Source: Pedobacter hiemivivus (GTDB lineage: Bacteria > Bacteroidota > Bacteroidia > Sphingobacteriales > Sphingobacteriaceae). Taken from it: 64,000 nt of DNA. Position 1 is the stretch's first letter; the number at the start of each line of letters is the position of its first letter. The position numbers and the translations under genes are program-made. Positions 36,725-45,969 of the stretch are shown piece by piece. The stretch is taken from the NCBI RefSeq assembly GCF_004331685.1, contig NZ_SJSM01000010.1, forward strand, positions 123,415-187,414, read 5' to 3'. A model generated the notes under the pieces. The model was not told the DNA's origin and searched no databases. It saw only the letters and a program-made list of their open reading frames with translations.

Positions 36725-36732
36725 CAAAAGTA
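36725..36732 (-). promoter_or_regulatory. -7 element for the ABC-F gene
   Basis: On the minus strand this reads TACTTTTG (TAnnTTTG), 38 bases before the ATG at 36686. A good -33 is not visible. Confidence 0.4.
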
Positions 36733-37243
36733 AGCAATAATTATTTGGTATGTAGCTGGCGCTATTGAATGTACAGTATGAAGAAGGTAAAATAATATCG
36801 ACATTGAAAAAAATCTGGCAATCTGGAATGTTTCTCCAATGGATTTTTAAACAAATCTGACAAAATGAATCAGAACGCGATTTTTTAGAAGCAGCGATTA
36901 TGGAAGTGTAAGTTTAGTCGTATACCGAACGTAACAGAAAAGTGACACGTTGACATTCTCTGTTTTTTGTCATCGTTTTTTGGGGTAATTTGGACTGAAA
37001 AATGACCTCATTAGGAGGCTGCAGAACGAGAAATAGATACAGGCCCAATACATTTATCATAAAAGCATCAAAGTTTGTTTAAGGGGCTAAAAATAGCTTT
37101 AATTGACTCGGATGATTTTTGATGAAAAGGCTGTTTTTTTTCTGATAGAAATCTTGAAAAATCCCTCGATTTTGTTGGTTATTTTCTTTAGGACTATTAT
37201 ATTTCGCCGCGTTGATGCATCCAGGGATTTGACGATCGGATTT
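36733..37243. other. 511-base gap with no recognised gene
   Basis: Between the ABC-F start and the ybeY stop. No convincing ORF and no known RNA. One weak hairpin followed by Ts (AACAGA 36933-36938 / TCTGTT 36959-36964, then TTTT) could be the end of a short transcript from the + strand. Composition is AT-rich and not obviously repetitive. Confidence 0.4.
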
Positions 37244-37681
37244 TTACGCGTTGAATAGAAGGGATAGGTAGTGATCCTCCTTTTCGGTCATCTTCAACTT
37301 TTCTGCTTTACTCTTATCCTTATAACCTAAAAGGTGAAGTGTCCCGTGAATCATAACTCTGGACAATTCATGTTCAACGGTGTGTTTAAATGTTGCTGCA
37401 TTTTCTTTGATTCGCTCTATGCTGATGAATATATCGCCAAGGATCGTTTTAAGCTCCTCAGAGTTGTCAAAAGTGATCACGTCGGTATAAGTGTCATGAT
37501 TTAAGTAATCCTGGTTCATATGCAGTAAATACTCGTCAGAGCAAAGGATAAAGTTTAATTCCTGTAACGAATACCCCTCAGCAGCAATAGCAGATTTCAA
37601 CCAATCTTTTAGGATGGTCTTTTTTTTAAGGTTATAATTGGTGTTTTCGGTAAAAAAATTAATGCTCGGTTTGCCCATCAA
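37244..37681 (-). CDS. ybeY: endoribonuclease YbeY
   Basis: Single-strand RNase involved in 16S rRNA 3' end processing and ribosome quality control. The 145-residue chain has the family signature HELSRVMIHGTLHLLGYKD, cited as MIHGTLHLLGYKD, holding two of three zinc-binding His residues; the third His of the usual HGxLHLxGYDH is Lys-Asp here, as in other Bacteroidota. TDVITFD and GDIFIS are further family motifs. It starts 8 bases after the DUF4175 stop, so it is in that transcript. Confidence 0.93.
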   Translation of the reverse strand: MMGKPSINFFTENTNYNLKKKTILKDWLKSAIAAEGYSLQELNFILCSDEYLLHMNQDYLNHDTYTDVITFDNSEELKTILGDIFISIERIKENAATFKHTVEHELSRVMIHGTLHLLGYKDKSKAEKLKMTEKEDHYLSLLFNA

Positions 37682-37689
37682 ATCATAAA

Positions 37690-40600
37690 TTAATGCCCCG
37701 AATTTAGCAATTTAAAATATTCTGCAATTTTATTTTTATAATAATGATTCAGATTAGGCGGCAATTTTTGTAGCCATTCCGTTTCATTTTTCTCCAGCGT
37801 TTTAAATTTTTCCTGCATTTGTTTGTAAGACGGAGGTAGATCTTTGCCCGCTTTACTTTCCCTTTTTGCATCCTCATCTTGCTCGCGTTGCGCATTCTCC
37901 GCCTCTAAAAGTTTGGTCAGTAAGTCTTTTTGGCGCCTCATCGTTTCCTGCTCCAGACGCTTGTTTACCAATTCCGATTCCGTAGCCTTCATGTCTTGGA
38001 TCATTTGGTTGAGGTTGCCAAGGCCACCTTTTCCATCTTTGTTTTCTTCTCTATTTATTTTTTGTAGTGCTTCGCGGATCATCTGTTGCTGCTGGGCCAT
38101 TTTGCCAAACTCTTCACTCATCGTACCCTTAGGCACCGCCCCTTTATTTCCTCCCTTTTGCATTTGATCACGTGCTTTTTGCATGTTGTTGTTCAGCTGT
38201 TGTTGCATCTGCTGCAACTGCTTCATGCTTTGTTTTTTCTTTCCTTTTCCGCCACCTTTGCTATTTTTCATCATGTCCTGAAGTTGGTCAAGTGCCTCAT
38301 TCAGCATTAAGGAAAGATTATTTACCGAAGTCATGGTGTATTGCTGGTTCTTATTGGCTGCAGCCGTATTTCTTTCGCCCAGGTTTTCCAAGCCCTTATC
38401 TATATTAAAATTAATCTTCTGCATTTCCTCATTTACGGCGGTTTCAATCTGGGGAACGCGTTTACTTAATGAAAAAAGACTGTCGGCAATGGTTTTCATA
38501 TTGTCTTTGATCTCGCGTTGTTTTTGCACGTTGGCCGTATACTGCGGATCGTTATTATTTAAGCGTCTAAGATTCAGCATCACCTTTTCCTGATCAAATG
38601 ATGTTTTAAGTAGGTTTTCGAGCAGCTGCCGTAACTCTTGAGCATTCACATTATTTTCCATCTCGGCAGATTCCTGTTGCATTTCAGCCATTTTTTTTGC
38701 TTGTTGCTCCATCTGCTCCGCCGCCTTCTGTTGATTGTCAGCCGCCTTTTTCTTCTCATTTTTACTTAGCTGCTCCTCACTATTTTTTTGTTGCTGCTCA
38801 ATGTCTTTCATTTCCTTTTCGGGAGCCTGAAAAGCATTGGGGCGCTCTAATTCCTTATTTTTCTCATCCAGATTTTTAATCTCTTTTTTAAGCTCCTCAA
38901 AGGATTTGGAAAGCTCCTTTTGTTTGTTTTTCAAGTCCTCAAGTGGAGCGTCTTTGCTTAAACTCTGCTTTGAAAGCTCCTTTTGGTCTTTGGCCAGGTC
39001 ATTTAGCCGATCTATCTTGTTTTGTAGGCTTTGTTCAAATTCTAGTTGCTTGTAGAGTTCTAAAATTCTGTCCAGCTCATTCTTTAAAGATTTATTGTCC
39101 ATTTGCATTTTGGACAGTTCATTTTGCGTCTGATCTTTGTTGTTTTGATCCATCAAGCTTTGCAGCTTTTCCAGCAAGGCTTTGGTTTTCTCGTCCAGCA
39201 CATTGTTAAACAGGTCATCAATCTGCTTTTGCTTATCCGCCAGCTCCTGTTTTAGTAGGTTATTCTCTTCTTTTTCGATGGTATTCTTTTTATTCAGCGT
39301 GTTGATCTCTTTAACCGCTTCTTCCAATTGTTTTTGCTTCTCTAGTAGCTGTTCAATCTGCTTTTTATCATCAAATGATATTTGTTTTTTATCCAGCAAG
39401 GTTTCGCCCAATTTCTTACTTTCCCTTTCAACCTGTCCGGCAAGCTTTATGGCCTTTTCCATTTTCTGTTTAAGCGCCTGACTGTTTTCATTTATTTTTT
39501 CGGCAACCTGTTGGGAAGAAGGTACAGCATATACTTTAAGCTCCGATTTAGTTGTTTTAGGCCCGTTTACGCCATCATTGTCTGTTACTTCAAAGAAGTA
39601 CTCTAAAATCTGTCCAGGTTTTATCAGCGGCTCGTTTAAGTCCCAAAAGAAAAAGAATGAATCTTCCTGTTGCGCTTTTTTAATGGAAATGGCCTTACTT
39701 ACGGTATTGATAATTTTATCCTTTTCCTTGATGTTGTATTTGAATTTGAGCGAACTAAATCCATGGTCGTCCGTTATATTTCCAGAAAAGTATAAAGCTT
39801 TGCTACTTAGCGAGTCTGGCACTTCAGTAATCGAAATCCCCGGAAACTCGTCTTTGATCACATTCAACTGATGCGTAAGGGAGTCATTACTGCTAACAAA
39901 ACTGTTTTTAGGGATAATGCTGTACTTTGAGTTATCACGAATGGTACTGGCATAGGAAAACACATTATTTAAAGCCGTTAATACCTGTGGCTTATTGCCC
40001 AGTACAAAAGTCAGGCGATCGCTGTTTCTGGTTTCCAGTTCCCAGGTTACATGGGTACCTTCAGGAAGCATCAGGTCTCCTGCGTTTTTAATCTGTTCGT
40101 TTTTTTTATTTAAGTAACCTGGGTAACGCAATAGGGCTGTTACCATAACGACAGCGGGGCGTGGCTTTACTTCAATCAGAAAAGAGGCGGAGTTGAATCC
40201 TCCCGCAGAAAACGTTATTTTTTGTGTTTTTTGGAGGTTTTTGAAGGTGTAATTAAAGTGGGTATTGTTTTCTTTTTCTAATTTATAAGTATTTGTACCA
40301 TCCCTGAGGTACACTTCTTGAGGAATCTCGTTGCCATTTAATTTAAGTTTTAAAGGCACATCATCGCCTTGGGCAACCATTAGATTGGCGGTTAAGAGCT
40401 GAAAATCAAATGGAGCTTTGGGTAATATTTCCTTATTATACTGCACAAAACTACTGGTTCCTTCTTTTAAGATGCGGGGAGCGATTATGGCAATCAGTAA
40501 AATAACGGATGCCGGAGCAAGAAAATATTTGATGTATTTTCTGTTGTCGCCCAGCTTTATGGCGCTCGAAAAGGGGATTGGATTTAGTTCGGCAATCTTC

Positions 40601-41004
40601 TGATCTATTCCAGCCATGATCAGCTGGCTGTTGTCCGGTGAAGCATCGGCCATAGCCTTCAGTTGCAGTGTATTCAGCAGTTTGTCTTTTACATTGAAAA
40701 AATGATGGCCAATAATAGTTGAGGCTTGTTCAATGCTTAAGTTTTTCCCCAGTTTAAAATAAGCCAGCGCAGGCTTAATAATCAGGACTGAAATGGTGGC
40801 GATAGCCAAGCCCAGGTACCCGAAAAAAAGTACTGTTTTAGTCGTTGTGCCGGGCTGAGTATAATAGGTAAATACAAATAGTAAGAGATATAAAGCCAGT
40901 AACAGGGCCATTGCATAAATGCTGCCCCGCAAAAGTTTATTGAGGTAAAACTTCTGCGTAAACTCATTAATTTTAGCAATTAAAAGTTCGTAGTTACTGT
41001 TCAT
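37690..41004 (-). CDS. large DUF4175 coiled-coil membrane protein
   Basis: A 1104-residue protein. Near the N-terminus are hydrophobic segments at about 30-48, 58-78 and 155-175. Then comes a beta-rich periplasmic-type region (to about residue 490) and a very long coiled coil rich in Lys, Gln and Glu up to about residue 1050. This is the DUF4175 layout. The function is unknown; members are conserved in Bacteroidota. It is upstream of ybeY and probably cotranscribed. Confidence 0.8.
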   Translation of the reverse strand: MNSNYELLIAKINEFTQKFYLNKLLRGSIYAMALLLALYLLLFVFTYYTQPGTTTKTVLFFGYLGLAIATISVLIIKPALAYFKLGKNLSIEQASTIIGHHFFNVKDKLLNTLQLKAMADASPDNSQLIMAGIDQKIAELNPIPFSSAIKLGDNRKYIKYFLAPASVILLIAIIAPRILKEGTSSFVQYNKEILPKAPFDFQLLTANLMVAQGDDVPLKLKLNGNEIPQEVYLRDGTNTYKLEKENNTHFNYTFKNLQKTQKITFSAGGFNSASFLIEVKPRPAVVMVTALLRYPGYLNKKNEQIKNAGDLMLPEGTHVTWELETRNSDRLTFVLGNKPQVLTALNNVFSYASTIRDNSKYSIIPKNSFVSSNDSLTHQLNVIKDEFPGISITEVPDSLSSKALYFSGNITDDHGFSSLKFKYNIKEKDKIINTVSKAISIKKAQQEDSFFFFWDLNEPLIKPGQILEYFFEVTDNDGVNGPKTTKSELKVYAVPSSQQVAEKINENSQALKQKMEKAIKLAGQVERESKKLGETLLDKKQISFDDKKQIEQLLEKQKQLEEAVKEINTLNKKNTIEKEENNLLKQELADKQKQIDDLFNNVLDEKTKALLEKLQSLMDQNNKDQTQNELSKMQMDNKSLKNELDRILELYKQLEFEQSLQNKIDRLNDLAKDQKELSKQSLSKDAPLEDLKNKQKELSKSFEELKKEIKNLDEKNKELERPNAFQAPEKEMKDIEQQQKNSEEQLSKNEKKKAADNQQKAAEQMEQQAKKMAEMQQESAEMENNVNAQELRQLLENLLKTSFDQEKVMLNLRRLNNNDPQYTANVQKQREIKDNMKTIADSLFSLSKRVPQIETAVNEEMQKINFNIDKGLENLGERNTAAANKNQQYTMTSVNNLSLMLNEALDQLQDMMKNSKGGGKGKKKQSMKQLQQMQQQLNNNMQKARDQMQKGGNKGAVPKGTMSEEFGKMAQQQQMIREALQKINREENKDGKGGLGNLNQMIQDMKATESELVNKRLEQETMRRQKDLLTKLLEAENAQREQDEDAKRESKAGKDLPPSYKQMQEKFKTLEKNETEWLQKLPPNLNHYYKNKIAEYFKLLNSGH

Positions 41005-41161
41005 TTGTGGGGCTAATAGCTTAAAGGTAAACGTGAGGACAGTTTTTTGATAAAAATAGAGATATTAATCTTTGTTTTATTTAAGTCTCGTCAATTATTA
41101 ACTTTAAGAAAACATTTATATTGTTTTATTAATGATATTTTAGTAGAAAAAACACAAACAA

Positions 41162-41959
41162 ATGAAACATTCATCTTTAATCATTATCCTTATGGTAGTG
41201 ACTTTAAATGGCGCTTTTGCGCAGAAGAAGGCAAAGCCGATTAAAACCTGGAACAAAAACGTGGTGATTGCCCACCGCGGGGCTTGGAAAAAGAACGGTC
41301 TACCCGAAAACTCTATTGCATCGTTAAATGAAGCCGTGAGAATTGGCTGTCATGGGGCTGAATTTGATGTCCACATGACTGCCGATAGCGTACTGGTGGT
41401 GAACCACGATGCGGATTTTTTGGGTCTGCATATAGAAAAATCAACTTATCAGGAGCTGTTGAGTAAAAAGCTTTCCAATGGCGAGTCTATTCCTACCCTT
41501 GAGGCTTATTTAAAGGCCGGTATGAAGCAAAAGACGACCAAACTGATACTGGAGATCAAACCATCGAAAGCAGGAGCGGAGAACGACAAAGTTTTGGCGA
41601 CTAAAGTCGTGGCGATGGTTGCTAAATTAAAAGCTCAGCCATGGGTGGATTATATCAGTTTTAGTTACGAGATCTTGAAAAAGGTTAAAGAACTTCAACC
41701 AGATGCAAATGTAGCCTATCTTGCTGGGAATGCTCCATTGGAAAAGCTTAAACAAGACGGGTTTTATGGTGCTGATTACCAATATGGCGTGTATCAAAAA
41801 GGAGAGTGGTTTGCCAAGGCAAAAGAATTGGGTTTAACCATCAATGCCTGGACGGTAAATGCAGAGCCTGAAATGAAATGGTTGTTGGATAGTAAAATAG
41901 AATTTATCACTACCAATGAGCCTGAAAAGCTATTTGAACTGATCAAAGAGCGGAAATAG
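41162..41959 (+). CDS. glycerophosphodiester phosphodiesterase
   Basis: Secreted enzyme hydrolysing glycerophosphodiesters to glycerol 3-phosphate and an alcohol. The 265 residues start with a signal peptide (SLIIILMVVTLNGAFA, cut before QKK). The catalytic TIM-barrel motifs follow: VIAHRGAWKKNGLPENS, with the general-base His in HRG, AEFDVHMTADSVLVVNHD, and LILEIKPSK. Single gene between the DUF4175 unit and cspA. Confidence 0.92.
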   Translation: MKHSSLIIILMVVTLNGAFAQKKAKPIKTWNKNVVIAHRGAWKKNGLPENSIASLNEAVRIGCHGAEFDVHMTADSVLVVNHDADFLGLHIEKSTYQELLSKKLSNGESIPTLEAYLKAGMKQKTTKLILEIKPSKAGAENDKVLATKVVAMVAKLKAQPWVDYISFSYEILKKVKELQPDANVAYLAGNAPLEKLKQDGFYGADYQYGVYQKGEWFAKAKELGLTINAWTVNAEPEMKWLLDSKIEFITTNEPEKLFELIKERK

Positions 41960-41989
41960 GCTTTAAAAATTCAGCATGAGGAGTGCCAT

Positions 41990-42024
41990 AAAACAAAAAA
42001 GCATCGCGGGTTATCCGCGATGCT
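41990..42024. terminator. terminator between the phosphodiesterase and cold-shock genes
   Basis: A perfect 10-bp stem AGCATCGCGG (42000-42009) / CCGCGATGCT (42015-42024). On the minus strand it is followed by Ts (the A run 41990-41999), so it mainly serves the cold-shock gene. Confidence 0.85.
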
Positions 42025-42047
42025 GTACAATTTATGTTTTTAATAAT

Positions 42048-42239
42048 CTAGATTACTTTAACATTAATCGCATTCAACCCTTTTTTGCCGCTTTCAACGT
42101 CGTATTCAACTTTGTCGTTCTCACGAATTTCGTCGATAAGGCCTGTTGAATGTACAAAGATTTCGCTATCTCCGTTTGCAGGGATAATAAATCCGAAACC
42201 TTTTGTTACATTAAAAAATTTTACTGTTCCTTCTTGCAT
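42048..42239 (-). CDS. cspA: cold shock protein, CspA family
   Basis: A 63-residue single cold-shock domain protein, an RNA chaperone. The motifs are GTVKFFNVTKGFGFI (RNP1) and IFVHSTGL (RNP2), then NDKVEYDVESGKKGLNA. Short length without extensions is common for Bacteroidota Csp proteins. Strong terminator downstream. The symbol is generic; paralogs may exist elsewhere. Confidence 0.93.
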   Translation of the reverse strand: MQEGTVKFFNVTKGFGFIIPANGDSEIFVHSTGLIDEIRENDKVEYDVESGKKGLNAINVKVI

Positions 42240-42337
42240 TGTATTATTTATTAATAAATTAAGTGTGCAAGATACATATTATTTTTTTATAATGTGCAAA
42301 CGCTTCATATTTTGATAAATTTAAAATAAAACGTCCT

Positions 42338-43276
42338 TTAAACACCTTTCTTACGGCCTGAGACGATTAAATTTATCTCGCTGGAATGCGGAATTCCGAG
42401 CGTTTTTCCTGGAATAACCTGGAAGAGGTTTTTCAGATAAACATTGATTATTGCCTCCAATGTTTTCTTCCTTGGCTCGTAATTTTCGGGGAAATCTACA
42501 CGAAAATTGCCGAGGTGAATTTTGCCTTTTTCATCTACTACTGCCGAAAACTCATAGCCAAAATTATCATATGCATTTGCGAGGTCTATCCGGTAGCGTG
42601 GGAAAAGATAATCATAGGATTCTGTCCTACCCACCAGCTTATCAACGGTACTGATTTTCTTTACCTGAACCATTTTACTTAAGGGAATAAAGGTTACCGG
42701 CTGGCGCCCGGCAAAGGCACTATCTCGGCTATCAGGATTCCTATTCGATTTTGCTGCAAGCTGTTGAATATAAAGCGTGTCCGCCTTTGTAGGACGTTGT
42801 AGCGCCTCTGCCGTCGTTTTAAGCGTTTTATTGATATAGTCTTGAGCGTAGTAAGTAATATTTACATCCGATCGGATGTCTTTTGATATTTCCCTGCCCG
42901 TTAAATGAAGTCGCTGAAATACCAGGCTGTCTTTGCTAATCTTTTTGATCTTAAACCACTCCTTCGCAAAATTATATACCTCACCATGATCGTAATGCAA
43001 GAAAAAACTTTGCATCCTTTTCTTTTGCGGACTATAAGCGCTTATGGTATCGGGAGATTTGAACTGGATAATCCAGGTTGGTTCCTGCTGAAAGCCCAGT
43101 TCATTAAAGGAAAGTCCGTTACTGAATCGGCGTTTTACCTCATGATATTTTATACCAATAATCGAATCAAAGGACAATCGGCCAGCAGGTTTTGAACTTT
43201 CTTTAGTTGTACTGTTACAGCTGCTGATAAGTAACGCAAGGCATGTCAGGGTGGTTAGAATACAAGATTTCGTCAT
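42338..43276 (-). CDS. lipoprotein of unknown function
   Basis: I chose the ATG at 43276: it gives a standard lipoprotein signal (MTKSCILTTLTCLALLISSC), with the lipidated Cys at residue 20, and 312 residues. An ATG at 43309 would add 11 residues before it. The mature protein is rich in Lys and aromatic residues. The C-terminal segment DEKGKIHLGNFRVDFP has a TonB-C-like beta flavour, but this is too weak for a family call. It lies 48 bases downstream of the aspartyl-protease gene on the same strand. Confidence 0.65.
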   Translation of the reverse strand: MTKSCILTTLTCLALLISSCNSTTKESSKPAGRLSFDSIIGIKYHEVKRRFSNGLSFNELGFQQEPTWIIQFKSPDTISAYSPQKKRMQSFFLHYDHGEVYNFAKEWFKIKKISKDSLVFQRLHLTGREISKDIRSDVNITYYAQDYINKTLKTTAEALQRPTKADTLYIQQLAAKSNRNPDSRDSAFAGRQPVTFIPLSKMVQVKKISTVDKLVGRTESYDYLFPRYRIDLANAYDNFGYEFSAVVDEKGKIHLGNFRVDFPENYEPRKKTLEAIINVYLKNLFQVIPGKTLGIPHSSEINLIVSGRKKGV

Positions 43277-43324
43277 GCAAGGATTAAAGGCTTCTATATG
43301 GAAAGGCAAAGTTATAAGAATCCT

Positions 43325-44578
43325 TTATATTCTTTGTTTAAGCTTAAAAACCTTCAGAACCAATTCATCATTTCGCCTAATGGACAGGATAATTGTTTTG
43401 CCTTCTACAGATTTAAAGAGGTTATTGATATCATCTAGTTTAAAGGAGGCTGCCGGAGTAAAGTGGATCGTTATAATTTCATCGTCGACCAATACGCCTG
43501 CGTTTTCGGCTGGAGATCCTGGTTCAATCCTGCTGATGAAGTAGCGCCTTATTTGTCCGTCTTCCAGATATAACTCAATCCCCGACATATCATGCTCAAA
43601 AGGGCGTTTAAACTGGCTATTTTTTCGTAAGTACATCGAATTGTCCGCGTAGTCGAATATCACATTAAACCGGCTCAATATGTCCGCTCCTAAGTTTCCA
43701 TTGCGGTCTTTTAGTAGAACTTTAGCTGCAACATCATCATATTTGGGGTAAGATGCCAGTACGTTTTTCATCGCAAAACTGCCTATTTTTAAAGCGGAAA
43801 CCCTGCCAATATTCCCGTCTATAGGACCGCTCATGCCTACCCCCAGATTTGCCTTTATAGAAGCCGCCGGAACAGGGAAAGGCTTTTCGTTCAATCGTTC
43901 TAATGAAATGGCATGACTGGCGCCGTTATCAATCAGCATTTTGATCTCAGCTTTGCCATATTCAGGATTTTCAATGGTGATATTTGTATAGGGTTTATAG
44001 GAACTGATCTCAATAGGAATCCTTTCACCCTTTATTTTACCCCCACTATTGGGGTGTTTAAACAATAATCTCTTGGTCGAATACCGCAACTCAACCACAA
44101 AGCTTTTAAAGAAATAATAGCCCAATAAGCCATATACTTTTGTGCCTAAATAGTTTGATAAACCGAAAATGTCTCTCTTCAATATGGCTGTAGGAATGTT
44201 ATCTATGTATGATTTACCTAGCTGTGCCGAAACATCATTAGAGATATAAGCCTCTATTTCATTCCCGCTCCCCAGGCCCGAGATTTTAATTGTACGAGAC
44301 ACTTTAATTCCAATGCTATCAATTAAGCTTGGATCGGTAATAATCAAAGGGCCAACGCCGGTGTCTAAAATGAAATTATAGGGACCTTTGTTGTTCAAAT
44401 AAAGCGGGATGATGATGAGGTTTTTAACTTGCAAAAAAGGCATTGCATCCTTATTTCGGTCCCCTTTAAAATAAAATTGCTGTCCTTGAGCTGTAATAAC
44501 GACACAAACCTGAATAATCAAGACAAGCTGATAAATTCTAAGTTTGCGGAAATTAATTATGCTCATTAACAATTTCAT
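43325..44578 (-). CDS. secreted aspartyl protease/PDZ protein
   Basis: A 417-residue exported protein. Signal-like N-terminus (YQLVLIIQVCVVITAQGQ). Two retropepsin-like halves follow: NFILDTGVGPLII (DTG) and IKMLIDNGASHAIS (DNG, not DTG). A PDZ domain covers the last 85 residues (ISRIEPGSPAENAGVLVDDEI). The family, clan AA retropepsin-like with PDZ, is widespread in Bacteroidota with little known function. The missing Thr in the second motif leaves activity uncertain. It is divergent from the PBP4 gene across a 28-base gap. Confidence 0.82.
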   Translation of the reverse strand: MKLLMSIINFRKLRIYQLVLIIQVCVVITAQGQQFYFKGDRNKDAMPFLQVKNLIIIPLYLNNKGPYNFILDTGVGPLIITDPSLIDSIGIKVSRTIKISGLGSGNEIEAYISNDVSAQLGKSYIDNIPTAILKRDIFGLSNYLGTKVYGLLGYYFFKSFVVELRYSTKRLLFKHPNSGGKIKGERIPIEISSYKPYTNITIENPEYGKAEIKMLIDNGASHAISLERLNEKPFPVPAASIKANLGVGMSGPIDGNIGRVSALKIGSFAMKNVLASYPKYDDVAAKVLLKDRNGNLGADILSRFNVIFDYADNSMYLRKNSQFKRPFEHDMSGIELYLEDGQIRRYFISRIEPGSPAENAGVLVDDEIITIHFTPAASFKLDDINNLFKSVEGKTIILSIRRNDELVLKVFKLKQRI

Positions 44579-44606
44579 TAAACTAAACTACTAAATTAGT
44601 AGCAGT

Positions 44607-45959
44607 ATGGTTAGATCTGCGCATAAAAGTATTCAACTAAAAAAGAATAATTTAAAATCCTACCTGTATGTCGGCCTGGTTAGCCTGGGTCTTTTTACCA
44701 GTTGCTCGACCGAAAGGCGAATTTCAAGGAATTTAAACAAGGTTTTTTCAAGCTCTACGGTACTTAAGCAGTATTATGCTGGCTTTGCGTTGTATGACAT
44801 GGCTGGCGATCGGATGTTGTTTGAACAGCATGCTGATCAGTATTTTACCCCCGCATCGAATACCAAGTTGTATACCTTTTATGCGGGCTTAAAAATGCTT
44901 CCCGATTCGATTCCGTCTCTTAGGTACATAGAACGAGGAGATTCTCTAATTTTTTGGGGAACAGGTGATCCCTCTTTTTTGCAAAGCAAGCTAAAGGGAA
45001 CAAAAGCAGCCGATTTCTTAAGGAATACCACTAAAAAACTGTTTTATGCCCCTGGTAGGTATTCAGGTAATTTTTATGGTGGTGGTTGGCAATGGGATGA
45101 TTATAATGATTACTATCAGGCCGAGATCAATGAGTTGCCCATCATGGATAATTTGGTCGACATTAGGAATAAAAATGGAGCACTAGTACTGTCGCCAGCG
45201 ATATTGGAGGATTGCTTTGCAATGGATTCACTTTCAACACAAAAGACATTTAGTGTTAACAGAGATTTTGGGGGCAACCATTTTAGGTACCCAAATAGGC
45301 CTGTGCCAGCAAATTATCACCAGCAGGTTCCGTATAAAGTGGGGCTTCCGCTTACATTAACGCTTCTTTCCGACACGCTCCATAAGGATATCGAGTTGAT
45401 AGCGCTAAAAATGCCTCCTAATGCGAAGACCATTTATAATTTAAAAACCGATTCGGTACTTAAGGAAATGATGTTGCCAAGTGACAATTTCATCGCGGAG
45501 CAGCTGCTTTTAGTCTACGCGAACCAATTAGGAGAAGAGTTGAATACAGCTAAAGCCATTGCTTATATTGAAAAGAATTACCTCTCTACTTTGCCGGATA
45601 AGCCGGTTTGGGCGGATGGATCGGGTCTTTCGAGGTATAATTTGTTTACACCCAGAGATATGGTTAAGTTGTTGGAGTTGATTTATAAAGAAGTAAATGA
45701 CCCTCAGCGCTTATTCAGTATGCTGCCGGCTGGCGGTAAAAGTGGAACGCTCAGAAATGCTTATCCTAAAACAAGCCAGCCCTTTGTATTCGGTAAAACA
45801 GGTACGCTTTCTGGGGTGCACAACCAAAGTGGTTATGTGCTTACGAAGAAGGGTAAAACCTATATTTTCTCTTTTATGAACAACAACTTTGTCCTACCTA
45901 CAGGTGATGTAAGAAGAGAAATGGGCCGGATTATGACCTATATCCATGAAAAGTTTTAA
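44607..45959 (+). CDS. dacB: D-alanyl-D-alanine carboxypeptidase/endopeptidase, PBP4 family
   Basis: Peptidoglycan-processing serine hydrolase, peptidase family S13. In the 450-residue chain the nucleophile motif is SNTK (Ser84, Lys87) in TPASNTKLYTF, the SxN motif is SDNFIAEQ, and the third motif is KTGTLSGV. It probably has a lipobox (FTSCSTE, Cys33). The N-terminus is long and the start is not fully certain. It faces the dipeptidase gene, suggesting a joint role in peptide trimming and recycling. Confidence 0.88.
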   Translation: MVRSAHKSIQLKKNNLKSYLYVGLVSLGLFTSCSTERRISRNLNKVFSSSTVLKQYYAGFALYDMAGDRMLFEQHADQYFTPASNTKLYTFYAGLKMLPDSIPSLRYIERGDSLIFWGTGDPSFLQSKLKGTKAADFLRNTTKKLFYAPGRYSGNFYGGGWQWDDYNDYYQAEINELPIMDNLVDIRNKNGALVLSPAILEDCFAMDSLSTQKTFSVNRDFGGNHFRYPNRPVPANYHQQVPYKVGLPLTLTLLSDTLHKDIELIALKMPPNAKTIYNLKTDSVLKEMMLPSDNFIAEQLLLVYANQLGEELNTAKAIAYIEKNYLSTLPDKPVWADGSGLSRYNLFTPRDMVKLLELIYKEVNDPQRLFSMLPAGGKSGTLRNAYPKTSQPFVFGKTGTLSGVHNQSGYVLTKKGKTYIFSFMNNNFVLPTGDVRREMGRIMTYIHEKF

Positions 45960-45969
45960 GGCAAAGTAT

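Noticed and set aside
37244..37681. Inactive YbeY because the third His of the zinc motif is missing
   Set aside because: The YKD form is usual in Bacteroidota members, so inactivity cannot be claimed.
37844..39871. Series of + strand ORFs antisense to the DUF4175 gene
   Set aside because: They are shadows of the Lys/Gln/Glu-rich coiled coil; translated they are Ser/Phe/Leu-rich, as expected from complement codons.
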